From Perilla frutescens (Eukaryota; Streptophyta; Magnoliopsida; Lamiales; Lamiaceae): a stretch of 64,000 nucleotides of DNA. Location: contig BRKX01000017.1 in NCBI GenBank assembly GCA_026008535.1, positions 11,052,501 through 11,116,500 of the forward strand, written 5' to 3'. Both the position numbers and the translations under genes were made by a program. Positions 36,094 to 46,543 of the stretch are shown here, piece by piece. A model generated the notes under the pieces. It made no database searches and was not told the origin of the DNA. It worked only from the letters and a program-made list of their open reading frames with translations. The stretch's first letter is position 1. Every line of letters starts with the position of its first letter.

Positions 36094-37510
36094 CTCTCTA
36101 CAAATTATCAACTTCTGCTCTTTCTCTCTCTCCATGCAATTCTTAATTTTTTTTTCCCGGAGTCGTTTCTCCCTCTCGACCTTTTTGCTCATATCTTTAT
36201 CATATTCCATATGAAAGAAGTATTTATGGGAAAAAATTAAATTGAAATTCGAAGCTTGATTAATTCTCGTGCGCATTTCAGAAGGAAAAAGGCAAGAAAT
36301 GTAGAGTTCCAAACTCTTAGTTTGGATTGGTACTAGCGTAAGAAAATCTCTCTAGGTTAAAAATTGAAAATTGGAAATCGAATTTCTTGAACAATTATGT
36401 CTGCAAGTTTCGAAATTTCAACTAAATTTTTAAAATCAAATTTGTTACAATTATTGAAAACTGTAAATTCAAGATTCAAGAATAGCCCATTGTCGTGAAG
36501 GGCAATCTCAACTGAATATTTAGACTTTCAAGACATTCAATCATCCAATTACTTTCACCGACATCGATCCCAATTATAAATTGAAACCCAGATGAAAAAT
36601 TTCTTGGCCTAAAGCCTGAAACTCCCAACATATTGCCCCATTCTAAATTTCGAACAAGCTAATTTCACATAACAATATGGATGTGGTAAAGTAATGAATT
36701 GATCTTGCTCGGAGGAGATAGCAACGCAACGAAAGAGAAGAAAAACAAATTTACAAAAATAGGATTTGGTAAAGAAATGAATTGATCATGCTCGGAGGAG
36801 ACAGCAACGCAACGAAAGAGAAAAAAATCAAATTTGCCAAAATAGAGAAAAGAACGGCTAATGGACGAAAAAAAAAAAAGAAAAAAAAAAGAAGCTAGAA
36901 TTAGCAGAGAAAGGAGTAAAGAGAAGAGAGCAGGAAAATGAATAGTGAGCGGTGGCTTGAAATAAAAGATGAGAATGTGCAGAGGAAGAGTTGGAGAGGC
37001 TGAAGTAGCGGTATGAGAGAATAATTTAAAAAAAAAAATCTGTTTTTGTACACTAGTTGCGCAGCATATCAATTCTCTCTATATATATATATGTATATTG
37101 ACTTGGAGATGGAGTTTTGTACCCTATCTCAGTTTAAGGTTTCAAGCACATCAACATATAATATAGATAGACAAGCAGCAAATAGGCCAGCATCTCAGCA
37201 GTACAATATTTTTTCATAAAAAGTAGTGTATGCGCTACAGAATTTGATATTTACTGCAAGTCTTGCACCTAGTAAGATGACATTCTGTTATATTATATAC
37301 TATATAGTTGCCAGTAAAAAAAAACATTTGATGAATGAATCATGGAATGGAATATATATTATAAATGAAACATAACTAGCTTCAAAATTCATGTAGAAAT
37401 AAGAGAACTGAAATACAAACACAAGGATCATAAAGTTAAGTCAATCAAACACGACCTAGTACCAACTAGCAAATAACAAGCTAGGACAGTTGAGAAGAAT
37501 GGAATTCATT
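36094..37510. other. A+T-rich DNA downstream of the NLR gene, with a tandem duplication
   Basis: At 36682-36843 two adjacent copies of about 80 bp share AATTGATC-TGCTCGGAGGAGA-AGCAACGCAACGAAAG. The rest is non-coding. The 3' untranslated region of the minus-strand NLR probably ends within 37100-37510. Confidence 0.55.
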
Positions 37511-40288
37511 TCACCTTGAAGTTTTAATCGGCCAGCTACGTGACTTGAGGAAACGAATCTGCAGTAGCTCATTGCCACAGCTTCGTTGTTCTTCTTCAAC
37601 ACATTTTGCAGATTCCAGAACTGATAAGTTCCGGATATCCACCTCAATCAACTCAAGTGTTGGTATATCTCCAATACCATACGGAATCTCTCTCAAACTA
37701 TTGCATTCATAGAGAGTTAGGTGCTCGAGCTTGGGGAAATGGGAACTCTCTGTTTCCCAATTATGCAGATCAGTGCTGTCAATTAGAAGCACTTTCAGTT
37801 GGCAAAACTCCCCTTCAGTCGTTTCCCATTGAGTTCCAAGACAGGCGCGTCTCTTCAGTTTGAGCACTTGAAGATTAGGCAATGATCCGATCATTCCCAT
37901 ATCTTCCCATCGAAATCTGCAGCCACTTAAGCATAACTTTTTCAGAGTCACTGGGAAACAAATGTTTTGGGACAACAGATCATTCTTCAAGTTTGGATAG
38001 GGCTCTGCATACAAACTCAACTTTTCGAGCCTCTGTAGATGAACCAGATTGTTCAACCCATACTCTGACCATCCTGTTTCGTACGTGCTCTTGTATGAGT
38101 AAATAATGCCCAACTTCCTTAGGTTTGGTATCATTTCTGAAATTCTTTCCGAGCATTTAAAATCTTTTATACACCAAAGTGTTTGCAGGTTCTCTAGAGA
38201 TGAGATTACACGAGAGGTCTCTGCAGAAAGATCTGGTAAGAAGCCATCCAACAATATAAGGTGCCTCAGTTGTTGCATTCTCGCAATTTCAAATACCATA
38301 TACGGCTGATATTTATTTTCAATAACCTCTATGTGTATGTACCCTAAAGTCCCTGAAAGTTCTTGTGGCATTACATCGTCTTCAAACTTCAAAATCCTAA
38401 CAATTAAGGTTTGAAGATTGTGAAGTTGGTACAAAGACTCGGAAACAAGTGTGAGTATCTTTGCCGAAGATTCACATGTCAAAGCAAAGTATCTCAAGTG
38501 AATTAGCTCACCAATATATCTAACAGAATCGGATGATCTGAATGTTACACTAGATACATCCAGTATCTTGACATGTCTAAAATTTTTCCAAAAATCAAAG
38601 GCCCAATGCTGGAACACAAGGATGGTACGGATATGTGAACTCTCACTCTCCATGTTTGGAATGCTACCGTAGCCATCACACAATATACTTAGGCGTTTTG
38701 AATTCTCAATACCTTGAGGAAATTCGCCCCAGAAATCATTTACGGTCGAAAGAAAATCCTTATCCCGACATTTTCTCAGACAGAGGTCTCTCAAGACATC
38801 ATGAATCTTCACCGTTTTGATCTTCCCATCAGATCTCTTCTTGCAGATCAAAACAAGACTTCTGTTAGCTAAATCTTCCAAATACTCATCTCCCAACTCT
38901 TCCATATCTTTTGATTCTTTCGGTATCAAAAAGCCCTCCGCAGCCCATAATCTGATGAGATATGAGGCATTAATCTCATAATCTTCAGGGAAAACCCCCA
39001 TATAAAGAAAACAAGGTTTTAAATGACGGGGCAAATTCATATAACTCAAAGATAATATATCATAAAACTGTTCATCACTACTTGTGTTAACCGCTTTAGA
39101 TACATTTCTAGCAATCATTTCCCAATAATGTTTCGTCTGGTTGAACTTATAAGAGAGAACTCCAGCTATCATGACAATTGCAAGGGGAAGCCCTCTGCAC
39201 TTTTCTGCAATGAATTCTCCTATTTTCTGTAATTCTTGAGGGCAATCTTCCCGTCCAAACACCTTGGCTTTGAGTAAACTCCAGCTTTGATCAACAGCCA
39301 TCAGACGCATCTCGTGAGGTCGTCTTCTCAAAGAGTCAACGTAAGAAGCTACAGATAACTCCCTCGTAGTTATTATAATCCGACTCCCATTAACGTCATC
39401 TGGCAACATCATTTGTAAATTATCCCACACATCAGTATCCCACATATCATCCATCACTATAAGATATCTCCTCCCTTTTAAGTATCTATGTACATTTTCT
39501 TTCAATTTCTCATTTCCCACATGCTTATATACTTCCTCCAATAGATTCTTGATGGAACGCACAAAGCTAAGAAGAATTACCCTTAACTGATAAGGGCGAG
39601 ATATTGTCACCCAAACACGAACATCAAAGTGATGAACATTTGAAGGGTCATCGTAAGCATACCTAGCAAGAGTTGTCTTCCCAATGCCTCCCATCCCGAC
39701 AATGGGGATGACTTGAAGTTTAGATGACTCTCCACATATCCGACTCTTCATCTCCAATAAGTCATCTTCTATTCCAACGACAGTGTTGTTGCTAATGCTA
39801 TCGGCCGCCAGTCTTGATGACATAGGACTTATCCTGCAGCTACTTTTAATCTGCATCGCTTCATCCCGAATTAAACCAGTTTCTACTATTAACTCTTCTA
39901 ACTCTTGGCATAACCTTTTGAAGTTTGGATGCTTAACACTTGTTGTGAACCACTTCAAAAAATATTTTAAAACACCACAAGATCGGGTTTTATATTGCAA
40001 ACTACTTACGTCAGGGGGTTGGAGGTTGTGAACGAGGACTTTTCCTTGATTTGCTGCATCGGTGATTCGTGCTTCTAATTTCCCCGCCGCTCTGGGAAAG
40101 TCCCCAAGAAAAGTTAACAAGAAAACAATATTTTCATGTACCCTCTGAATGCGTTGCTTCTTATCAAGCACAAAGCAATTTTCAATATCAGAATTGCCGA
40201 TGCTAATCAAGTGACAAAAATCACAGTTTTGATGATCTAGGATCCGATCGACATCTTTAGTGAGTGAATCAAGAGCAGCATAAGCCAT
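37511..40288 (-). CDS. CC-NB-ARC-LRR disease resistance protein (R1-like), intact
   Basis: A single exon of 925 codons starts at ATG 40288. The N-terminal 1-170 is helical, without a TIR domain, so it is CC-type. NB-ARC motifs in order: P-loop GMGGIGKTT (198-206, Lys204), kinase-2 LIVMDDMWD (276-284), RNBS-B GSRIIITTR (301-309), GLPL (366-369), CFLYMGVFPED (RNBS-D, 426-435) and an MHD-type motif read as IHD (495-497). LRRs fill about 540-900 with irregular repeats (LENLQTLW, LPNLQVLKLK, FPKLEHLTL). The architecture and motif spellings resemble the R1/late-blight-resistance-homologue group of asterids. Such proteins act as intracellular ATP/ADP switch receptors that trigger defence. The length is normal and no stops are seen, so it is probably functional. 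A dead relative lies at 2340-3345 on the same strand. Confidence 0.93.
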   Translation of the reverse strand: MAYAALDSLTKDVDRILDHQNCDFCHLISIGNSDIENCFVLDKKQRIQRVHENIVFLLTFLGDFPRAAGKLEARITDAANQGKVLVHNLQPPDVSSLQYKTRSCGVLKYFLKWFTTSVKHPNFKRLCQELEELIVETGLIRDEAMQIKSSCRISPMSSRLAADSISNNTVVGIEDDLLEMKSRICGESSKLQVIPIVGMGGIGKTTLARYAYDDPSNVHHFDVRVWVTISRPYQLRVILLSFVRSIKNLLEEVYKHVGNEKLKENVHRYLKGRRYLIVMDDMWDTDVWDNLQMMLPDDVNGSRIIITTRELSVASYVDSLRRRPHEMRLMAVDQSWSLLKAKVFGREDCPQELQKIGEFIAEKCRGLPLAIVMIAGVLSYKFNQTKHYWEMIARNVSKAVNTSSDEQFYDILSLSYMNLPRHLKPCFLYMGVFPEDYEINASYLIRLWAAEGFLIPKESKDMEELGDEYLEDLANRSLVLICKKRSDGKIKTVKIHDVLRDLCLRKCRDKDFLSTVNDFWGEFPQGIENSKRLSILCDGYGSIPNMESESSHIRTILVFQHWAFDFWKNFRHVKILDVSSVTFRSSDSVRYIGELIHLRYFALTCESSAKILTLVSESLYQLHNLQTLIVRILKFEDDVMPQELSGTLGYIHIEVIENKYQPYMVFEIARMQQLRHLILLDGFLPDLSAETSRVISSLENLQTLWCIKDFKCSERISEMIPNLRKLGIIYSYKSTYETGWSEYGLNNLVHLQRLEKLSLYAEPYPNLKNDLLSQNICFPVTLKKLCLSGCRFRWEDMGMIGSLPNLQVLKLKRRACLGTQWETTEGEFCQLKVLLIDSTDLHNWETESSHFPKLEHLTLYECNSLREIPYGIGDIPTLELIEVDIRNLSVLESAKCVEEEQRSCGNELLQIRFLKSRSWPIKTSR

Positions 40289-41820
40289 CTTTCAATGCAC
40301 AAGAAAATTAAGCACTTTGAAAGTTTCTTTTTTATATCAAGTAAAGGATGACAGTAAAAGCACGAATAGAATCTAGCCTAGAATTAAGAACGGAAATCTA
40401 GAGAGAGAATATGTAGAAGGAAGGAACAATACTAAGTACTTTCTCCATCGAGAGTCACGGGAAGACGATAAAATTTGGGGAAAAAAATAAAATTCAAAAG
40501 TCACGTGTGTGACTTGAGGCGGATGGCGACTTAGAGGCATCACTTAATTGACTTGCCACGTGGCACCTCTGGATGTCATATGTATATATATAGTTTAATT
40601 TAAATTATAAATATTTTATATACTTATAAAAAAGTAAAAAAATAAAATTATATCCAAATTCATAATAAAAAAAATTATCTATAAATAGAGGTTAATATTG
40701 ATATATTTTTACACACAACCTAAAATTATCTTTTCCTCACACATCTTCTTTCTATAAATTCTAAATTTCATATTTCTTCTTCATTTTAAATTATGGATCC
40801 AAATCACCCAAATTTATTACGATGACTTTCAAAATTTGCCAAATTTTGGATCGTACTTTCACCCACAAAATCGAGCACATATGGGAAAAATTCGACACTA
40901 ATTGAATATGTAATTTACGCTTTATGTACTCGTAATTTAAAATTTCATGTGTCTCATTGTAGTTTATTTTATGTTTTCACTCTTGTAATTTTTATTTTGA
41001 TATTAAGTAAATTATGAATTTATAATTGTATGGGTAATTTTTTTTATAATTATGAATTAAGAAAATTCTAATAAATTAATTAAGATTTTTTTAAATGTAA
41101 GAGAAAAATATTATTTTAATAACATGTTCTTATTAAAAAAATAAAATGATAAATATTTTATGTAGGTTGGAAGAAAAGGAGAAATTAATATTTTATTTGA
41201 AGGTTGGGTTGAATGAATGTTAGTGATGGAATATAAATTATATAAAGTTGGAGGTTGTGGATATGGAGGGGAGAAAAATTAATGTTTTATTTAAAGGTTG
41301 AGTTGGATAAAAGTCATTAATGTGGATAGTCTAAGGGGGGAAAAGTCTATGCTACAACCCCTTCAATACAACCCCAATCCCCGATTGATGCCACGTGTAA
41401 AATCCACAATTTAATTAATTCGAAAATAAAAAAAAGGTTTAACCACAGTTGAGTTAAGGGTTTTTTGGATTATTTTAATTATTCCCCTCCACAAACAATA
41501 AGCGAATTAAATGCAGAAGCCCCAAAAGTCAAATTTACAACCCTCCTTTGCAGTATTTCACACTTTTCGAAACTATATTCCTGTCATGCACATAATTACG
41601 TATCGGCGAAAGAGTATCGTTTTGGTGATATAGAGCTAGATATATCATAAAACAACATCGGCAAAAGCATGAGATAACATATGATTATTTATAAATCGAT
41701 TTTATAGATCGGCTCATTATTATCTGTAACGTTCCATATCATTATTTACACCTAAGTTTTATTTTTTGGAATCGGCAATGTTTGAATATTTATCTTGCTT
41801 CGATGTTTGAATATAAAGCC
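40289..41820. other. NLR promoter side and A+T-rich intergenic DNA
   Basis: 40289-40480 is the probable 5' leader/promoter of the minus-strand NLR. Further right the DNA is A+T-rich, with CCACGTGGCA at about 40556 (G-box-like ACGTGG core) and no coding frame. I see no element with definable ends. Confidence 0.4.
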
Positions 41821-41899
41821 CCTTGCAGTTGCTTCAACTTCAAAGTCTTCGAGAGAGAGAGAGCGAGAGTGCGAGAGTGCGAGACTTGGGTTCGAAATT

Positions 41900-42187
41900 T
41901 GAGATTGAACGGGTTGAAGCGGCGCGATTCCGGTGAAGGGTTCGACGAAGGTTGAATCGACGTCGGCTGATCTGAAGGACGGTGGGTTTTGTGTTATTTC
42001 GCCGGTGAGTTTGCAGGTGACGCAGGCGTGTAGACGGCTGGTCGTCAACAACGGGTTGACCGGAGTTCACGCCGGTTTGAAGCTTTACGGCGGTTACACT
42101 CTGTGGCGGTTACACAGAGACGTCGTGAGGGTTCCGGCAAAGTCCCCCGTTGAAGCGACGCATCCGCCGCTGTTTTCAAGGCTTTAG
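41900..42187 (+). other. G+C-rich open stretch of about 90 codons without ATG, unknown
   Basis: The frame ending at TAG 42187 reads VKGSTKVESTSADLKDGGFC then VVNNGLTGVHAGLKLYGGYT and ends PLFSRL. It has no ATG, only GTG at 41933, and a TGA closes the frame just upstream. Its G+C content and codon use stand out from the surrounding A+T-rich DNA. It may be an exon of a gene whose start is lost, or a host fragment captured by the neighbouring transposon-type gene. I do not recognise the protein. Confidence 0.35.
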
Positions 42188-42351
42188 TTGGTGTATTTAT
42201 AAGTGAGGTGAAGGTATTAAGTGATTCTTCAATTGGAAGTGTAAAATATTTTCGTTTATAGGATCCCCTTTCCTGATTTAGGTTGTAAATCGTTTTTCCT
42301 ACAGTCTTATTTTATCCTTGTGGAATTTGCGAAGCTCTGAGGCGGCGAAAT

Positions 42352-45300
42352 ATGTCCGAGAGGTCGATACGCAGCAACTCCGGACAAGGTATGCTCCTCG
42401 ACCATTTTTCTACTAGTTTGTTGTTGAAAATGCGTTGGATGAATGTAGATAGATGCTGTGGATGAAGATAAAACCGTTTACCGGTAAAATTGTGCTCTAC
42501 GGTTTCTGATTTCTGATTTCTAAATTGCTATTTTTTTTTCGAAGATAAGGAGAGGAGTTTGTTGCTGTCACTGCATAATTGCACGATTTTGTTGTTGTTT
42601 TTCTATTTTTTTTAAATAATGTTCGCAGCTGACGTGCATATTGTATTCTTTTTATGTGGAGAGCGAAAATGAGATTTAGACTATCCTGTTTTCTGATTTG
42701 GTGTTGAGTTTGGTGCAATCGTTTGTCTCAGTACGTTGTTGCCGACTCTATGGCTATTCGAATTAAGTATTTTTCTTTTTTCTTTTTTGTACTATATAAT
42801 TGTGTTTGATTCATCAAATCAAAAAATTCGGGCTTATAGTTGTGTGGCGGTCTGAATTAGGTATTGCGAGCCAAGATAGTCCAATGTAGGCCTGGTTGAA
42901 AGTTTTTTGAAGTGTTTGAATGTGGTGTATGAGTTTGTTTCTTTTGTTCCATATGAAAGATGTATGAAAGATGATCCCGGGATTCTCCTTCGTTATTGTG
43001 AAGACAATGTTGAAACAAATGAGTTGATGACCTGACCTGGATTGATAAAGACTTCTTAACTGCTTCATTATTTTGTATAAGTCTTACTTTCTAGGGTGTT
43101 AAGCTAGTGTATTTCTTTCCTTTCCTTTTTTTTTCCTCGTAGTTATCTTTTACTCTTTTATACTTTCAGAAAGAGATTGATTTAAATATTTTCAAAAGCT
43201 AAATTTATTTATCTTCTTTATTTTTGTTTGTCATATAAATCGAATAGGCATTCTGTTTCAAAAGCTCATTTTCTGGTTGGAAATGTCTTAATTTTCTTCT
43301 AATTTACAACCCTCCTTTGCACATAAGATAGATTAAGATAGATAGTTAAATCGATCGGGTGAGGGTATATCCAGTCTTGAAATAGAAATAACATAATTGT
43401 TTTCTTCGAATCCTAAGGTGCGCTAGTGTCCGTCAGATACCACTTGTGGTGGCTGGAAGAAATGATCAGCCTCCTAGATGAGGAAAACATGCAGAGATTG
43501 CAGAATTCATGTTTCGGTCATCTATTTGATGTCGAGGATATACAATTTCAAGGCCAACTGTATCACATTCTAGTGAAGAATTGTCAGAATAAAGAATCGG
43601 AGGGTGACAGGCGTCTGTCTTTCACCATTCATGGAAAAGTGTTGGAGTTTGGGCCGGTGGAATACACTGCCGTTTGCGGTTTGAAATATGATGGCTGGTA
43701 TGAGCCTCCTGCTACGTCGAAAATCCACCGAGAGGTCTTCCAAAACAAGGAGACTCTGAAGTTTTGTGATATCAGCAAGGCTTTCGTAGCTGAGGTGAAA
43801 GCCACTTTGGGCCGATCTGAATTGTGCTTGAAGTTGGCGCTGTTGTATGTTCTGTACTCTGTCGTCATGATTCGTGACAAGAATACTAAGAACATTCAAA
43901 TGAAATATCTCCATCTTGCCAATGACGTGGAGACTTTCAACAATTACGCGTGGGGCAAAGTTTCCTATGAATTTATGGTGATGGCTACACATTCGAGGCG
44001 AGGAATCATTGATAATTTGATTGCGCAGAAGAAGAGGATGGCGTATGATGCATACGGCTTTGTGTTATCCCTCCAATGCTGGGCATATGAAATTATGCCT
44101 ACAATGGCAAGGTATTGCGCTGCACCAGCTGTGACGAACAATGGGAGGTTTCCCAGGATGCTGAGGTGGAGGGTGACGCGAAGCTTCCACTATGATGACT
44201 TGATGAGGTTTTTTAATGATGTTGTTCAAGATGGTGATGTGGTAAATATTATCTATGCATTGTTAATTATTAATTAAATAAATTCATCTATTAATTAGTT
44301 TGAGAATTGAGGCTTGTTGATGTATGTTGCTATCCTGGAACGCTAAATCGATGATGTTATTACAGGTACAGATAGTTCCTACTGATGAGGAGTGGGCATT
44401 TCCGCGAAATCTAGGGTTGGATCATGGTGATCAGGTCCCAACCAAGGCGAGTGTGCTAAAGGCGAAGAGAGTACCGAAGAGAAAGGTGAGTGCCGCAGAA
44501 TTGGAGGAGTTGGATGCACCTCCTAAAAGGAAGAGATATGAGACTGTCCAAGTAGAAGTGCGCAAATCTCAAAGATTTGCTAGGCCGGCAGTTCCTGATG
44601 TAACGGCGGAGTCCGAGAGCCCCGGTGGTAGACCTCCATTCATTAGCAGTGCATCGAGTGAAGCCAGCGGATTGAACGTGAGTAATGTTGCTTTTATATA
44701 TGTGATAATCCTTATTCAATATTTTTGGGAATTGAAGTTAGTGTTGATGGAGTTTTGTGTTGCAAATAACGTTGCATGATCTAGATTTGCAATTGAAAGT
44801 GATCATTGTGAAGATTCAGTTGTTTGAGAAGATGAGTGGGTGGCAACTTTGTTGTGGGTGTGGACGTCGTGAGATGCCAAAATCTGTGGAGGATAATGAG
44901 GGGGTTCATAGTGAGGATGGAGTGTAGGCCAAAGAGCCTGAATCGGGAATGAAGTTGGGGACAGAAGCAGGCTTGAAGGGAGTGGATCAGGTTGATGATG
45001 TTGTCCCTAGTGGCATCCATGGCCTCACCCCTTTCACTCAGAGTCCAGAAGCAGCTGCTAGCATTGAGGGTAAGTCTGTTGCCCGACGTAAATTACTTGC
45101 AACAGCGGCTCCGCAAATGCATGACCCGAATTGGAAAGGCTTCCAGAATGCGGACGCTAAGCCGTTCAGTGACTGGCACAGCGCGGCGCTCAAGTTGACC
45201 GAGTGAGCCTCCAATCCAGTTGACTTGGTGCATGTTTTCTTTTCTTTTTTTGGGTGTAAGGGTTGTGGAGACATAGAGTCTGCATGCATGTTTTCTTTTC

Positions 45301-46252
45301 TTTTTTTTTGTGAAGACTAGAGAGTCTGCATTATTGTGTTTTCTTTTCTATTTTTTGGTGTAGAGATGTGATCACACCCCTGCCCACCCAGTGTAAGATG
45401 ATTGCGACGGCGAGGTAGTTTATCCCCGTATTGGATCGGGAAGGTTGGCTCATGGATGAGGTACGTATTTTAAACTCACTGGTAGGGGATGGTTTGGCCT
45501 CTAGAATTGGTAAATAATGATAATAAAGAAATTTGTTGTTGAGGCAGAATGTGGACGTGTTAATCAACCTTCTTATATTCAAGTCCAACCGTGAGATGGA
45601 GCGCTTCGTTGGTGGGTGGACGGCCATAGAATTGCTGCCGACGGTATCCCATTTTTTGTTACGGTGCCTGTGAATGACCCTTTTTCTCAAATGAGCATTT
45701 GTCTCACCTTTGATTCCTATTAAACAGGGTATCTTGCAGCGGCCCAACTTCGAGAATGTTATCCAGCCCGTGATGGGATACGTGCGAGAAAGCTATCCGC
45801 GACAGGGCGGCATGTCATGGGTTCGAGCGCAGCGGATTCTCGGGATTGCAAATCTCAAAGGCAACCATTGGGTCTGCTATGAAATTTCTTTCGCCGACCA
45901 GAAGATAACGGTGTATGACTCCATGGGCAAGAAGCGAGGTCGGATGAAGAAACCGGATGAGACGATGTTGAATATGGCGAAGGCAATCCCGTGGATCTGC
46001 AAACATGCGAACATATGGGCAGAGAAGAAGATGACATCCCCATTGCGTGATGTGTGGGATGTCGAGATGAGCGATCGGGCGGCACAGCAGTCGAACGAGA
46101 GCGACTGCGGCATCATGTCCTTAAAGTTCTTCGAATGTTTGATTTCCGAAAATGACGTATCCATGGTGAAGCCCGAGCGATGCGGAATTTTTCGGAAGTC
46201 CTATTGCCAAGCCTTGTATCAGCTGGGGCTCGAATTTCCGGCGGAAGTCTAG
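42352..46252 (+). pseudogene. DUF1985-like / ULP1 (C48) protease gene of transposon type, lightly decayed
   Basis: Frame-compatible exons: 42352-42388 (MSERSIRSNSGQ), 43418-44241, 44366-44677, one ending at 45202 with an uncertain start near 44780, 45364-45460, 45548-45643 and 45728-46252. The second exon (YHLWWLEEMISLLDEENMQR ... CGLKYDGWYEPP) looks like the DUF1985 domain that precedes ULP1 in plant transposon proteins. A basic linker follows (KRKRYETVQVEVRKSQRF). The last exon is a C48 domain with His in GNHWVCYEI, Asp in ITVYDSMG and Cys in NESDCGIMSLKFFE, so the catalytic set is present. Two in-frame TAGs occur (after EDGV at about 44926 and after IATAR at about 45415), both at likely CAG codons. 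Intact, it would cleave SUMO-like conjugates. Such genes are known in Mutator-like elements; a host role is not shown. Confidence 0.75.
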
Positions 46253-46543
46253 GTGTTGCGCTGCATGTGTCGATCTTCGTCGTTAATGGAAGGTTTTGGG
46301 GTTTTGATGTTATTGGGCCATGCATGCATTTTGAAAACAAACAATCTATTTTATAAACTATGTTATTAGTATGTATGTATTATTATTAGTAACCGAACTG
46401 CTTATATTATCTGCCTGCTGGAATGTATGACTATATTACTAAATTCAAACAATGGATGTATTTGTATTAGGTAATCGACCGGTTTTTATTATATAATCGT
46501 GTATAATTTAAAGTTTATGTTAACAAAAAACTAAATTAGAATT
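46253..46543. other. 3' flank of the ULP1-type gene
   Basis: Non-coding, A+T-rich. It is interrupted at 46543 by the solo LTR and resumes at 49387. Confidence 0.5.

Larger units (their letters stand above)
29789..37083. mobile_element. possible TIR DNA element, split by a copia insertion
   Basis: About 29789-29830 (ATGGAGAGAGAG ... GACATGCTG ... TAGTGTGAGCA) is an imperfect inverted match to about 37045-37083, whose complement runs AGAGAGAA ... GATATGCTG ... TAGTGTACA. Removing the 6-kb copia element would leave about 1.3 kb between these ends. No transposase is seen. The inverted match is real by eye, but the exact termini and any target duplication are uncertain. Confidence 0.4.

Noticed and set aside
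40500..41340. A MITE between the NLR and the ULP1-type gene
   Set aside because: I could not find inverted ends or a target duplication; only A+T-rich sequence is evident.
45331..45747. Minus-strand 138-codon frame
   Set aside because: It overlaps two plus-strand ULP1-gene exons with conserved text and has no domain.
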